Source: Rhodocyclaceae bacterium (GTDB lineage: Bacteria; Pseudomonadota; Gammaproteobacteria; Burkholderiales; Rhodocyclaceae). Taken from it: DNA of 64,000 nt. Of the stretch, positions 39,711 through 49,254 are shown piece by piece. Location of the stretch: NCBI GenBank assembly GCA_008933825.1, contig WBUF01000002.1:84188-148187 (forward strand), read 5' to 3'. Position numbers and translations under genes: made by a program. A model generated the notes under the pieces. It ran no database searches. It had not been told where the DNA came from and saw nothing but the letters and a program-made list of their open reading frames with translations. Each line of letters opens with the position of its first letter. Position 1 is the first letter of the stretch.

Positions 39711-40603
39711 AGGGCTGGCTGCTGCATCACCGCCAGGCCGCCGCCCTGGCTGCGCGCCGCCTCGCCGCGACGCCATTGAACACCCTGCTCGGTGCGCTGG
39801 TGCTGGGCATCGCGCTCGCCCTGCCGGCCGGCGGCGAGATGCTGCTCGCCAACTTCCAGCGCCTGGCGCAGCGCGTCGCCGCCACGCCGCAGATTTCCGT
39901 CTTCATGGCCCTCGACGCGGCAAAGGGCGACGTCGCCGACGTCGAGTCGCGCCTGAGGAGGCACGCGCAGACGCGCGAGGTTCGCCTGGTCCGGCGCGAC
40001 GATACGCTGAAGCGGTTCAAGGAGAGCGAGGGACTGGCGGAAGTGATCGAGAATCTGCCGCGCAACCCCTTCCCCGATGCCTTCGTCGTCGTGCCGCGCG
40101 ATGAAGCGCCGGCCGCGCTGGAGGCGATGCGCGATGAATTCGCGAAATATCCGCGCGTCGAGCATGTCCAGCTCGATTCGGCCTGGGTGAAGAAGCTCGA
40201 TGCCCTGCTGCGCCTGACGCGCCTCGCCGTCGCCCTGCTGGCGGCGGTGCTCGGCGTGGCGCTGGTGGCGGTAACCTTCAACACCATTCGCCTGCAGATA
40301 CTCACCCAGCGCGATGAGATGGAGGTGAGCCGCCTGCTCGGCGCCACGGATGCCTATATCCGCCGCCCCTTCCTGTATTTCGGCGCCCTGCAGGGGCTTG
40401 CCGGCGGACTCGTCGCCTGGCTGGCCGTGCTCGGGGCGACCTTCCTGCTGCGCGGGCCGGTGGGCGAAGTTGCCCGGCTCTACGGCATCGAGTTCTCCAT
40501 GCACATCCTGCCCTTCCCCGACACGGCATTGCTCTTCGGCCTGGCGGCGCTGCTCGGCTGGCTCGGCGCCTGGCTCTCGCTTTCCAGGCATTTGGCAAAA
40601 TAG
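39707..40603 (+). CDS. ftsX: Cell division protein FtsX
   Basis: The 298-residue membrane protein starts at a GTG overlapping the ftsE stop. It has one N-terminal transmembrane segment, a periplasmic domain (ISVFMALDAAKGDVADVESRL, DAFVVVPRDEAP), and three C-terminal helices including FNTIRLQILTQRDEMEVSRLLGATDAYIRRPFL, the FtsX/ABC3-permease signature. It links FtsE to periplasmic amidase activation. Confidence 0.94.
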   Translation: MKGWLLHHRQAAALAARRLAATPLNTLLGALVLGIALALPAGGEMLLANFQRLAQRVAATPQISVFMALDAAKGDVADVESRLRRHAQTREVRLVRRDDTLKRFKESEGLAEVIENLPRNPFPDAFVVVPRDEAPAALEAMRDEFAKYPRVEHVQLDSAWVKKLDALLRLTRLAVALLAAVLGVALVAVTFNTIRLQILTQRDEMEVSRLLGATDAYIRRPFLYFGALQGLAGGLVAWLAVLGATFLLRGPVGEVARLYGIEFSMHILPFPDTALLFGLAALLGWLGAWLSLSRHLAK

Positions 40604-40637
40604 CAAACAATCAATATGTTATGCGACTTGACGGGCG

Positions 40638-40665
40638 GGAACTTCCGGGCCCGTTAGCACTCTAT
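40638..40665 (+). promoter_or_regulatory. Sigma-E-like promoter ahead of rpoH
   Basis: GGAACTT (40638-40644) is identical to the RpoE -35 consensus. TCTAT at 40661-40665, exactly 16 bp later, resembles the -10. E. coli rpoH also has a sigma-E promoter (P3). Here the -10 lies inside the CIRCE element, so HrcA could block it. Function is inferred from sequence only. Confidence 0.5.
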
Positions 40666-40680
40666 TGTCGTGAGTGCTAA
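40654..40680 (+). promoter_or_regulatory. CIRCE element (HrcA operator) upstream of rpoH
   Basis: TTAGCACTC (40654-40662), nine bases, and GAGTGCTAA (40672-40680) match the CIRCE consensus TTAGCACTC-N9-GAGTGCTAA at every arm position. HrcA binds CIRCE and represses heat-shock genes until it misfolds. The element lies 24 bp before the rpoH ATG and overlaps both the sigma-E-like -10 and a TAAAAT (40678-40683), so it should place rpoH under HrcA. Confidence 0.9.
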
Positions 40681-40703
40681 AATGAATTGGGAGGTCAAGC
40701 CAA

Positions 40704-41558
<855 letters not shown>

Positions 41559-41579
41559 GCGAAGCGGGCAAGGAAAGCG

Positions 41580-41610
41580 GGCCGCTGCGGCAAACGCAGC
41601 GGCCTTTTTA
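41580..41610 (+). terminator. Rho-independent terminator of rpoH
   Basis: GGCCGCTGCG and CGCAGCGGCC form a perfect 10-bp stem around GCAAA, followed by TTTTTAT. It lies about 20 bp after the rpoH stop; the T-run includes the stop codon region of the convergent SCO gene. Confidence 0.85.
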
Positions 41611-42183
41611 TTTGCCCGCGACGAGCAGCTTGAGGTCCTGGGCGATCAGTTCGGGCTTTTCGCCGTGCTTGATGTAGAGCCGCAGCCTGCCCTTCGGGTC
41701 GTAGACGTAACTGCCGGCGGTGTGGTCCACCGTGTAGGTAGAGGGCGTACTGCCCGGCTGCTTCTTGTAGAAGACGCGGAAGTCCTGGGCCGTTTTCGCG
41801 ATGGTCTGCGCGTCCGCATACAGGCCGAGGAAGCTCGGGTTGAACACCGGCACGTACTGCGCCAGCAGTTCCTGCGTGTCGCGCTCGGGATCCACCGTGA
41901 CGAACAGCACCTGCACCTTGGCGGCGTCCGCCCCGAGCAGCTTCATGGCCTCCGCCATGCCGGTCATGGTGGTCGGGCAGACGTCCGGACATTGCGTGTA
42001 GCCGAAGAAAATGACCACCGCCTTGCCGCGAAAATCCGTCAACGTGCGCGGCTTGCCGGTGTGATCGGTGAGGGCGAAGTCCTTGCCGAAATCGGCATAG
42101 GACAGGTCGGCGTTGGCAAACTGGGGTTTGGACTCGCAGCCGGCCAGCGCGAGGAACAGCGAGAGCAGAATCGGGCGCCACAT
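41608..42183 (-). CDS. SCO1/SenC copper chaperone lipoprotein
   Basis: The 191-residue protein has a lipoprotein signal (MWRPILLSLFLALAGC; lipobox LAGC) and a thioredoxin-like fold with the copper motif CPDVCP and a distal His in VDHTAGSYVYDPKGRLRLYI. SCO proteins deliver copper to the CuA site of cytochrome oxidase subunit II. It follows a di-heme cytochrome c gene and is divergent, by two genes, from a cox operon that encodes a second SCO-like protein. A terminator-like hairpin stands directly before its ATG. Confidence 0.9.
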   Translation of the reverse strand: MWRPILLSLFLALAGCESKPQFANADLSYADFGKDFALTDHTGKPRTLTDFRGKAVVIFFGYTQCPDVCPTTMTGMAEAMKLLGADAAKVQVLFVTVDPERDTQELLAQYVPVFNPSFLGLYADAQTIAKTAQDFRVFYKKQPGSTPSTYTVDHTAGSYVYDPKGRLRLYIKHGEKPELIAQDLKLLVAGK

Positions 42184-42212
42184 AAAAAAATCGCGGGCGC
42201 CAAGAAGCGCCC
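42184..42212 (-). terminator. Terminator-like hairpin directly before the SCO start codon
   Basis: On the minus strand GGGCGC and GCGCCC pair around TTCTTG, then GCGATTTTTTT runs straight into the SCO ATG. It looks like a rho-independent terminator of the cytochrome c gene or an attenuator. No Shine-Dalgarno site remains for the SCO gene. Confidence 0.55.
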
Positions 42213-42216
42213 GGCC

Positions 42217-42858
42217 TTAACGTTTGAGGGACGTAATATACTCGGCCACCGCCAGGATGTCTTCCTCCGAGAGGCGCGACGAAATGTCGCGCATGACGCG
42301 GCCGACATCGTTGCTGCGCGCCTTCTTCTTGTAATCCTGCAATTGTTTCGCCACGTAGGCGGCCTGCTGGCCGCCCAGGGCCGGCGCCAGCACGGCGGGC
42401 GGCGCGGCGAGATTCTTTCCCCATTCGCGGTTGCCCTGGCCCTGCGGGCCGTGGCAGCCGATGCAGGCGGTCACCGCCGGCCGGTGCTTGCCCTTGAGAT
42501 AGACCTGCTCGCCCTTCGCGCGCAGTTCCGTCTTGGCTTCGCCGGCCTTCGGCTGCTGCGACGAGAAGTAGGCGGCCAGGTCTTCGATGTCTTCCCTTGC
42601 AAGCGGCTGCGCCATCGGGCTCATGGTTTCGTTGCTGCGCCGGCCGGCCTTGAAGTCATGCAACTGCTTGACGATGTACTCGGGCACCTGCCCGGCGAGG
42701 CTCGGCCATTCCGGATTCGGGGAATTGCCGTCCGCACCATGGCAGGCGCCGCACACCGCGGCCTTGGCCTGGCCATTGGCGGCATTGCCCGCAGCAGCGG
42801 CCTGGCCGCTTGCGGCCAGCGCAGCCGACAGGATCAGCACCCGCAAGATGCAATTCAT
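42217..42858 (-). CDS. Di-heme cytochrome c4-type protein
   Basis: The 213-residue protein has a signal peptide (MNCILRVLILSAALAASGQAAAAG) and two heme c motifs, CGACH and CIGCH, each starting a cytochrome c class I domain with a distal Met (ETMSPMAQPL and RVMRDIS region). This is the arrangement of cytochrome c4, an electron donor to terminal oxidases. GGAGGTG before the ATG at 42858 is a strong ribosome-binding site. It is divergent from the cox operon and probably supplies it with electrons. Confidence 0.88.
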   Translation of the reverse strand: MNCILRVLILSAALAASGQAAAAGNAANGQAKAAVCGACHGADGNSPNPEWPSLAGQVPEYIVKQLHDFKAGRRSNETMSPMAQPLAREDIEDLAAYFSSQQPKAGEAKTELRAKGEQVYLKGKHRPAVTACIGCHGPQGQGNREWGKNLAAPPAVLAPALGGQQAAYVAKQLQDYKKKARSNDVGRVMRDISSRLSEEDILAVAEYITSLKR

Positions 42859-42910
42859 CAGACACCTCCCGAAACCAGGAACAAGCATGAACAGGATAAC
42901 CGAGAACTAT

Positions 42911-42947
42911 TTGCTGATAAAATATTTAGGTATTATTATTACAGCAA
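42911..42947. promoter_or_regulatory. AT-rich imperfect palindrome in the cytochrome c / cox divergent region
   Basis: TTGCTGATAAAAT and ATTATTACAGCAA are near-complementary (outer six bases perfect), centred between the divergent cytochrome c4 and coxC genes. The stretch is far richer in A and T than its surroundings and contains TAAAAT at 42918-42923. It is a candidate shared operator and promoter region. No known factor was matched. Confidence 0.35.
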
Positions 42948-42989
42948 TAACGGCACTGCGCCAGTCCTGATCATAAGGGGGAGAACCGC

Positions 42990-43754
42990 ATGTCTCACGA
43001 ACCTTCCGCCCACGCCGCGCACGCTCCGGAATGGGAGGTCAGCGTCTGGCCCTTCGTCATCAGCTTCGGCATCCTCTTCGCGCTGCCCGTCGCCTTCGCC
43101 TTCAAATTCGTCTATGGCCTGTCGTTTGCCGCCATCCTGGCGCTCGGCATCGGCACGCCGATGATCGTCGCCGGCATCGCCGGCTGGGTGAAAGAGGGCC
43201 TGGGCAGCCATCATGGCGCGGGACTCGCCTTCCCGGCGATGGGCTGGTTCATCCTCGCCGAAGCGATGATCTTCCTCTCGATGTTCGCCGCCTACTGGTT
43301 CAACCGCCTTACGGCCGAGGCCTGGCCGCCGGCCGGCTCGGTCGAATTGCCGCGCATCATGCCGCTCGTCATGACCGTCGTGCTGGTCGCCTCCAGCTTG
43401 ACCATCCATCACGCCGAGGCGCTGCTGCATGCGGGCAAGCGCGCCGGCTTCGTCAATTGGCTCGTGCTCACCATGCTGCTCGGCGCCGTGTTCCTCGGCA
43501 TGTCGGCCTACGAGTGGAACCATCTGATCCATCAGGACTTCACGACCGACACCAACGTCTTTGGCACGGTGTTCTACTCGATCACCGGCCTGCACGGCTC
43601 GCACGTCATCGTCGGCCTGGGCATCTTCATCGCCCTGTTGCTGCCGGCGCTGCGCGGAAAGGTCAACACGCCCTTCGTGAAGACGGCCAGCCTCTACTGG
43701 CATTTCGTGGACATCATCTGGTTTTTCGTGGTGTCCCAGGTGTACTACTGGTAA
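42990..43754 (+). CDS. coxC: Cytochrome c oxidase subunit III
   Basis: This 254-residue membrane protein has seven hydrophobic helices, with AMGWFILAEAMIFLSMFAAYWFNRL, LHGSHVIVGLGIFIALL, and the C-terminal YWHFVDIIWFFVVSQVYYW, the subunit III signature. AAGGGGGAG lies before the ATG. Unusually it is the first gene of the cox operon, ahead of a SCO protein, subunit II and subunit I. Its stop codon lies inside a dispersed-repeat copy (43751-43776, minus). Confidence 0.92.
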   Translation: MSHEPSAHAAHAPEWEVSVWPFVISFGILFALPVAFAFKFVYGLSFAAILALGIGTPMIVAGIAGWVKEGLGSHHGAGLAFPAMGWFILAEAMIFLSMFAAYWFNRLTAEAWPPAGSVELPRIMPLVMTVVLVASSLTIHHAEALLHAGKRAGFVNWLVLTMLLGAVFLGMSAYEWNHLIHQDFTTDTNVFGTVFYSITGLHGSHVIVGLGIFIALLLPALRGKVNTPFVKTASLYWHFVDIIWFFVVSQVYYW

Positions 43755-43776
43755 AAGTCAGTCTGCGCAGGACGGC
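43751..43776 (-). repeat. 26-bp dispersed repeat, copy 12
   Basis: On the minus strand GCCGTCCTGCGC then AGACTGACTTTTAC, filling the gap between coxC and the SCO-like gene; it holds the coxC stop codon. Confidence 0.9.
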
Positions 43777-43777
43777 G

Positions 43778-44602
43778 ATGAAAGACAAACTGATCGCGCT
43801 GATGCTCGTCCTGGCCGCACCCGCGGCACTGGCGGCGGCGCCAGCCGTACTGCCGGAGTCGAGCATCGACCCGGCGCTCTTGCAGATCGACGAACTCAAG
43901 CACCTGGGCGCACCGCTCGATGGCAGCCTTGCCCTCGTCGACTCGAACGGCCAGACCTTCACGCTGGGCGCGCTGCGCGGCAAGCCGGCGATCCTGCTGC
44001 TCTCGTATTACGGCTGCGACGGCACCTGCTCGACCTTCAACCGCAGCCTGGCCCACGCGCTCGAAGGCGTCGAGCGCTTTCGCATCGGCGCGGACTTCCA
44101 GGTGCTCACCGTCTCCTTCGACAAGGCCGACAGCGCCGAGACGGCGCGCGATTTCGCCGCCAAGGCCGGCCTGCCCGCGCCGCTCGCGGCGGGCTGGCGC
44201 CATGCCGTCCTGCGCGAGGGCGAAGCGGACATCGCGCGCCTGAGCGCCAGCCTCGGCTTCAATTTCTTCTGGTCGCGCGCCGACCGCACCTTCGTGCACC
44301 CGAACGTAATGGTGTTCCTGACGCCAGACGGGCGCATCGCGCGCTATCTCTACGGCCACCGCGCCGATCCGGACAGCATCGGCAAGGCGCTGGTCGAGGC
44401 CGACTGGAACCGCATCGCCAACTCCGCCAGCGTCATCGACATCCTCTCCGGCGTCTGCTACAGCTATGGCTATGCCGACGGGCGCTATCACTTCAATCCG
44501 TCCCTGCTGGTCGGCCTGGGCTCGATGCTGCTCGGCTTGTCGGCCATCGGGCTGGGCGCATTCATCCATCGAAGGAAAACAGGGAGACTCACGCATGCGT
44601 AA
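43778..44602 (+). CDS. SCO1/SenC-like protein with C-terminal membrane anchor
   Basis: The 274-residue protein has signal MKDKLIALMLVLAAPAALA, a thioredoxin-like domain with the CxxxC copper motif YGCDGTCS, and a C-terminal hydrophobic helix (LLVGLGSMLLGLSAIGLGAFI) near RRKTGR. A His for copper binding is in TFVHPNVMVF. It lies between subunits III and II, so it probably metallates CuA of this oxidase. The start codon follows a dispersed-repeat copy whose complement supplies AGGAC as a possible Shine-Dalgarno site. Confidence 0.85.
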   Translation: MKDKLIALMLVLAAPAALAAAPAVLPESSIDPALLQIDELKHLGAPLDGSLALVDSNGQTFTLGALRGKPAILLLSYYGCDGTCSTFNRSLAHALEGVERFRIGADFQVLTVSFDKADSAETARDFAAKAGLPAPLAAGWRHAVLREGEADIARLSASLGFNFFWSRADRTFVHPNVMVFLTPDGRIARYLYGHRADPDSIGKALVEADWNRIANSASVIDILSGVCYSYGYADGRYHFNPSLLVGLGSMLLGLSAIGLGAFIHRRKTGRLTHA

Positions 44603-45317
44603 GCACTTGCTTGCGGCCTGCGCCGCCGCGGCCGCGACGGCGAGCCGGGCCGCCGAGGCCATCCGGGATCCGGCCGCCGGCTGGGATCGCCTCTGGCACG
44701 AAGTCATCATCGACATCTCCATCCTGGGCGTTGCCTTCGCCCTGATCACGGCCTGGTTCGTCCTGCGCTACCGGCGGCGCAATCCGAACGAGGTCGGCCG
44801 CGCCGAAAAGCTCACTGCTGCGGCGGCGGTGGGCTGGACGGTGATCCCGATGTTCGTCTTCATGGCCGACGACTTCTTCCTCGCGGCCAACGGCTGGCAA
44901 CTGTGGAACGCCTACCGCCAGCCGCCGGCCGAGCGCATCGAGATCAAGCTCGAATCCGGCATGTACAGCTGGGACTACACCTACCCGAACGGCGTCAAGG
45001 CGCAGAACGTGCTGAAGGTGCCGGCCGGCAAGCCGGTGCTGCTGCGCATGACCAGCCGCGACACCATCCACAGCCATTTCATCCCGGACTTCCGCGTCAA
45101 GGAAGACTCGATGCCGGGGCGCGTCACCTTCATGTGGTTCTATCCGCAAAAGCCGGGCGAGCACATCGTCACCTGCGCCGAGTACTGCGGAATCATGCAT
45201 TCCTACATGGTCGGCAAGGTGGTGGTGGTGCCGGAGGCGGAATTCGCCGCCTGGTACGCGCAGGAAGAGAAGAAGCTCGCCGACGGCGGCAGGCAAACCA
45301 AGAAAGCGGGAGCGTAA
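44595..45317 (+). CDS. coxB: Cytochrome c oxidase subunit II
   Basis: The 240-residue protein has a signal, two transmembrane helices, and a periplasmic cupredoxin domain with the CuA ligand set: His in IHSHFIPDF and CAEYCGIMHSYM (two Cys, Glu, His, Met). The aromatic patch SWDYTYPNG is a shortened form of the usual YW-rich region. No cytochrome c domain is attached. The ATG at 44595 overlaps the end of the SCO gene by 8 bp, and subunit I follows after 3 bp. Confidence 0.92.
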   Translation: MRKHLLAACAAAAATASRAAEAIRDPAAGWDRLWHEVIIDISILGVAFALITAWFVLRYRRRNPNEVGRAEKLTAAAAVGWTVIPMFVFMADDFFLAANGWQLWNAYRQPPAERIEIKLESGMYSWDYTYPNGVKAQNVLKVPAGKPVLLRMTSRDTIHSHFIPDFRVKEDSMPGRVTFMWFYPQKPGEHIVTCAEYCGIMHSYMVGKVVVVPEAEFAAWYAQEEKKLADGGRQTKKAGA

Positions 45318-45320
45318 GGC

Positions 45321-46895
45321 ATGAACACCTGGAAGGAATGGATCTTCACGACCGACCACAAGCGCGTCGGCGTGCTCTACCTGATCGGCTCGCTGGCCGC
45401 CTTCGGCGTGGCCGGCATCATGGCGCTTCTGATGCGCTGGGAACTCACCAGCATCGGGCCGACCCTCACCGAGAATCCGTCGACCTACAACGTCTGGCTC
45501 TATGCCCACGGCGCGGTGATGATCCTCGGCTTCCAGATCCCGGCGCTGACCGGTTTTTTCGCCAACTATTGCATTCCGCTGATGATCGGCGCCAAGGACG
45601 TCGCCTTCCCGCGCCTGAACGCCTTCAGCGTCTGGCTGTTCTACGTCGGCATCGTCCTGGCGGTGCTCACCTTCTTCATCCCGGATCCGCCCGACATCAT
45701 GTGGACGGCCTATCCGCCCTACTCCACCATCACTTCGGGCAACACCGCCTTCTACACCTTCACCGTGCTGATCCTCGGCTTCGCCTCGATCCTCGGCGGG
45801 GTGAACTTCCTCACCACCGTGGCCTACATGCGCGCGCCGGGCATGAGCTGGAACAAGCTCAACATCTTCGTCTGGTGCACCGTCGCCGCCTTCGTGCTGC
45901 AGCTCATCTTCGTGCCGGTGCTGGGCACGGCGGTGACGCTGATCAGCTTCGACAAGTACCTCGGCACCAGCTTCTTCGACCCGGCGCGCGGCGGCGACGT
46001 GCTGATCTACCAGAACCTGTTCTGGTTCTACTCGCACCCCGCGGTCTACGTCATCTTCCTGCCCTTCATCGGGGTCGTGTACGAGATCGTCGCGACCTTC
46101 GCGCGCAACCGCGTCTTCAACTACAAGATGGTGGTGTACGGCGGCATCTTCGGCATCGTCGGCCTGTCCGGCGTGGTCTGGGTGCACCACCTCTACGTGA
46201 CGGGCATGGCCGACTGGATCCGCATCGGCCAGATGGTGACGACGCTGCTCATCTCGGTGCCGGTCGGCTTCACGGTGATCGGCCTGGTCGGCACGCTCTA
46301 CAAGGGCGCGATCTCCTTCGAGACGCCGATGCTCTACGCCCTCGGCGTGATCTTCCTCTTCCTCATCGGCGGGCTGACCGGCATCCCGCTGGCAATCACC
46401 TCGCTCACCCTGCATCTGTCCGACACCTATTACGTGGTGGGCCATTTCCACTACGTCATGGCGGTGGCCGGCACCTTCGCCATCTTCGGCGGCGTGTATT
46501 ACTGGTTTCCGAAGATCACCGGCCGCATGTACAGCGAGACGATGGGCAAGCTCGGCTTCTGGATCACCTTCGCCGGCACCAACGTCGTTTTCTGGATCAT
46601 GATGGACATCGGCGTCAAGGGCATGCCGCGGCGCTACTTCGACTACGCCCACTTCCCGCAGTTCGAGAACGCCCACCAGTGGATGACCGGCGGCGCCGCC
46701 CTGATCGGCGTCGGCTTTGCGCTGGCCGTCATCAACTGGATCGTCGGCGCCGCCCGGGGCGCCAAGGCCGCCGACAACCCGTGGGGTTCGCAGTCGCTGG
46801 AGTGGACCACGCAGACCCCGCCGCCGCCGGGCAACTGGAAGGACGTGCCGACCATCCGCGAGGAGTGGGATCCCTACGCCTACGCGCAACGATAG
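45321..46895 (+). CDS. coxA: Cytochrome c oxidase subunit I, A2-like with altered proton channels
   Basis: The 524-residue catalytic subunit keeps the heme and CuB histidines: [21 protein letters not shown] with the cross-linked His and Tyr, VHHLY, and VVGHFHYVM. The helix VI glutamate of A1-type oxidases (HPEVY) is Ala, with a YS pair just before, as in A2-type enzymes. In helix VIII the usual PTGxK reads PVGFT, so the K-channel Thr and Lys are absent. The D-channel entrance [10 protein letters not shown] keeps Asp. It should reduce O2 to water in the inner membrane, but proton uptake must differ from the textbook enzyme. Confidence 0.92.
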   Translation: MNTWKEWIFTTDHKRVGVLYLIGSLAAFGVAGIMALLMRWELTSIGPTLTENPSTYNVWLYAHGAVMILGFQIPALTGFFANYCIPLMIGAKDVAFPRLNAFSVWLFYVGIVLAVLTFFIPDPPDIMWTAYPPYSTITSGNTAFYTFTVLILGFASILGGVNFLTTVAYMRAPGMSWNKLNIFVWCTVAAFVLQLIFVPVLGTAVTLISFDKYLGTSFFDPARGGDVLIYQNLFWFYSHPAVYVIFLPFIGVVYEIVATFARNRVFNYKMVVYGGIFGIVGLSGVVWVHHLYVTGMADWIRIGQMVTTLLISVPVGFTVIGLVGTLYKGAISFETPMLYALGVIFLFLIGGLTGIPLAITSLTLHLSDTYYVVGHFHYVMAVAGTFAIFGGVYYWFPKITGRMYSETMGKLGFWITFAGTNVVFWIMMDIGVKGMPRRYFDYAHFPQFENAHQWMTGGAALIGVGFALAVINWIVGAARGAKAADNPWGSQSLEWTTQTPPPPGNWKDVPTIREEWDPYAYAQR

Positions 46896-46971
46896 GCAGC
46901 GGGGGCTTGCGGCAAATCGTCGCAGGCCCGTCCGCCTTGGGGTAGAATCGCGCGGTCTTGAAAGCGGCCCC

Positions 46972-47868
46972 ATGAGCACGCCAACCCTCGAACAATCCAA
47001 TCCCCTGCCGCGCTGGCGCCAGTACCTGGAGCTGGCCAAGCCGCGCGTGAACACCCTCATCGTGTTCTGCGCGGTGATCGGCATGTTCCTCGCCGCCCCC
47101 GGCATGGTGCCGGTGCAGATCCTGTTCGCCGGCACCGTCGGCATCGCCCTGGCGGCGGGCGGCGCGGCGGTGATCAACTGCGTCTACGAGCGCACCATCG
47201 ACGCCGTCATGGCGCGCACCAGCGGCCGCCCGCTGCCGCGCGGCGAGGTCAGCACCCTGCAGGCCCTCATCTTCGGCTGCAGCATCGGCGCCCTCGGCCT
47301 GGCCATGCTCTACTTCTGGGTGAATGCGCTGACGATGTGGCTGACGCTGGGCACCTTCGTCGGCTACGCGGTGATCTACACCATGATCCTCAAGCCGCTC
47401 ACCTCGCAGAACATCGTGATCGGCGGCGCCTCCGGCGCCATGCCGCCCATCCTCGGCTGGGCGGCGGTGACCGGGGAGGTCACGCTGGACGCCGTGCTGC
47501 TGTTCCTCATCATTTTCTTCTGGACACCGCCGCACTTCTGGTCGCTGGCGCTGTACCGCCGCAACGACTACGCCAAGTCCGGCCTGCCGATGCTGCCGGT
47601 GACCCACGGCGAGAAGACCACGCGGCTGCAGATCCTGCTCTACACCGTGCTGCTGGTGGCCGTCACCCTGATGCCCTTCTTCACCGGCATGAGCGGCTGG
47701 CCCTACCTCGCCGGCGCCATCGCCCTGGGCGGCGCCTTTCTCGCTTACGCCTTCCGCCTCTGGCGCGCCTACAGCGATGCGCTGTCGCAACGCACTTTCC
47801 GCTTCTCGATCTTCTACCTCACCTCGCTCTTCGGCGCCCTGCTGATCGACCACTACCTCAGGTTCTGA
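46972..47868 (+). CDS. ctaB: Heme O synthase (protoheme IX farnesyltransferase)
   Basis: The 298-residue UbiA-family prenyltransferase makes heme O for aa3-type oxidases. It has about nine membrane helices, the Asp-rich [23 protein letters not shown] (allylic diphosphate site), and the second site [19 protein letters not shown]. It follows coxA by 76 bp; a TAGAAT at 46943-46948 may be its own -10. The gene overlaps convergently the end of mpl by 11 bp. No ctaA (heme A synthase) is in the window. Confidence 0.95.
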   Translation: MSTPTLEQSNPLPRWRQYLELAKPRVNTLIVFCAVIGMFLAAPGMVPVQILFAGTVGIALAAGGAAVINCVYERTIDAVMARTSGRPLPRGEVSTLQALIFGCSIGALGLAMLYFWVNALTMWLTLGTFVGYAVIYTMILKPLTSQNIVIGGASGAMPPILGWAAVTGEVTLDAVLLFLIIFFWTPPHFWSLALYRRNDYAKSGLPMLPVTHGEKTTRLQILLYTVLLVAVTLMPFFTGMSGWPYLAGAIALGGAFLAYAFRLWRAYSDALSQRTFRFSIFYLTSLFGALLIDHYLRF

Positions 47869-49204
47869 GGGCCGCCAGAATTTTTTCGTGCACCCCGCCG
47901 AAGCCGCCGTTGCTCATGACGAGCACACGGTCGCCGGGCCGCGCCGCAGCTGCGACGGCGGCGACGAGCGCGTCGAGATCCTCGAATGCGCTGGCGCGGC
48001 CGCCGAGCGGGGCCAGCGCGGCCGCAGCATCCCAGCCCAGGTTGGCGGCGTAGCAAAAAGACAGGTCCGCCCCCTCCAGGCTGCCCGGCAACCGGGCCTT
48101 CATCACCCCCAGCTTCATGGTGTTGGAGCGCGGCTCCAGCACCGCCAGGATGCGCCCGCCGTCCAGGCGCCGGCGCAGGCCGTCGAGGGTGGCGGCGATC
48201 GCGGTCGGGTGGTGGGCGAAGTCGTCGTACACCGTCACCCCCCGCGCTTCCCCCCTGACTTCCAGCCGGCGCCGCACCCCGCCGAAACGGGCCAGCGCGT
48301 CCAGCGCCACGGCCGGCGCCACCCCGGCGTGACGCGCAGCCGCCAGCGCCGCCAGGGCGTTGGCCCGGTTGTGCTCGCCCGCCAGCGGCAGGCTCAGCCG
48401 GCCGATCTCGTCTCCGGCAAGACCGATGCGGCAGGAACCGTCCGGCTCTTCGGGACCCAGTTGCCAGCCATCCGCCACGCCGAACCATTCCACCGGAGTC
48501 CAGCAGCCGCGGGCCAGCACCCGTTTCAGGCTGGCTTCGCCGCCGTTCGCCACGATCAGGCCGGATTTTGGCAGAATTCGCACGAAATGATGGAATTGCG
48601 TCTCGATCGCCGCAAGATCGCTGAAGATGTCAGCGTGATCGAATTCAAGGTTATTCAGGATGGCGGTTCGTGCCCGGTAATGGACGAACTTGGAGCGCTT
48701 GTCGCAAAAGGCGGTGTCGTACTCGTCTGCCTCGATGACGAAGAAGGGGCTGGAAGTCAGTCGCGCCGAGACGCCGAAGTCCTGCGGCACGCCGCCGATG
48801 AGGAAACCCGGTTCCAGTCCGGCCGCCTCCAGAATCCAGGCGAGGAGGGCTGAAGTCGTCGTCTTGCCATGGGTGCCGGCGACGGCGAGCACCCACTTTT
48901 CGCGCAGCACTTCGTCTGCCAGCCATTGCGGCCCGGATTCGTAAGGCAGGCCCTTGTCGAGGATTTCCTCCAGCAGCGGATTGCCGCGCGAAATGGCATT
49001 GCCGACGACGAACAGATCGGGCTTCAGATCAACCTGGGCGGCATCGTAGCCTTCGATCAGCCCGATGCCCTGCGCTTCCAGCTGGGTGCTCATCGGCGGA
49101 TAAACGTTGGCGTCGCAACCGGTCACGCGATGGCCAGAGGCCCGCGCCAGCAGGGCGATGCCGCCCATGAAGGTACCGCAGATGCCGAGGATGTGGATAT
49201 GCAT
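47858..49204 (-). CDS. mpl: UDP-N-acetylmuramate:L-alanyl-gamma-D-glutamyl-meso-DAP ligase
   Basis: The 448-residue Mur ligase recycles murein tripeptide onto UDP-MurNAc. Motifs are the N-terminal [17 protein letters not shown], the ATP loop [32 protein letters not shown], and the C-terminal [15 protein letters not shown]. The THGKTTT and EADEYDTAF patterns distinguish Mpl from MurC. The length is normal. A diverged dispersed-repeat copy (48750-48775) encodes the SARLTS segment. Confidence 0.93.
   Translation of the reverse strand: MHIHILGICGTFMGGIALLARASGHRVTGCDANVYPPMSTQLEAQGIGLIEGYDAAQVDLKPDLFVVGNAISRGNPLLEEILDKGLPYESGPQWLADEVLREKWVLAVAGTHGKTTTSALLAWILEAAGLEPGFLIGGVPQDFGVSARLTSSPFFVIEADEYDTAFCDKRSKFVHYRARTAILNNLEFDHADIFSDLAAIETQFHHFVRILPKSGLIVANGGEASLKRVLARGCWTPVEWFGVADGWQLGPEEPDGSCRIGLAGDEIGRLSLPLAGEHNRANALAALAAARHAGVAPAVALDALARFGGVRRRLEVRGEARGVTVYDDFAHHPTAIAATLDGLRRRLDGGRILAVLEPRSNTMKLGVMKARLPGSLEGADLSFCYAANLGWDAAAALAPLGGRASAFEDLDALVAAVAAAARPGDRVLVMSNGGFGGVHEKILAALRT
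48750..48775 (-). repeat. 26-bp dispersed repeat, copy 13 (diverged)
   Basis: On the minus strand GGCGTCTCGGCG then CGACTGACTTCCAG, sense within mpl. Confidence 0.55.
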
Positions 49205-49254
49205 GGGGATAGGCTAGAATGACGGCGAATTCTAACCGATCAGCCGGCATCTCC

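Noticed and set aside
46943..46948. TAGAAT as a firm promoter for ctaB
   Set aside because: The -10 is good but no convincing -35 lies 16-18 bp upstream, so it is only mentioned under ctaB.
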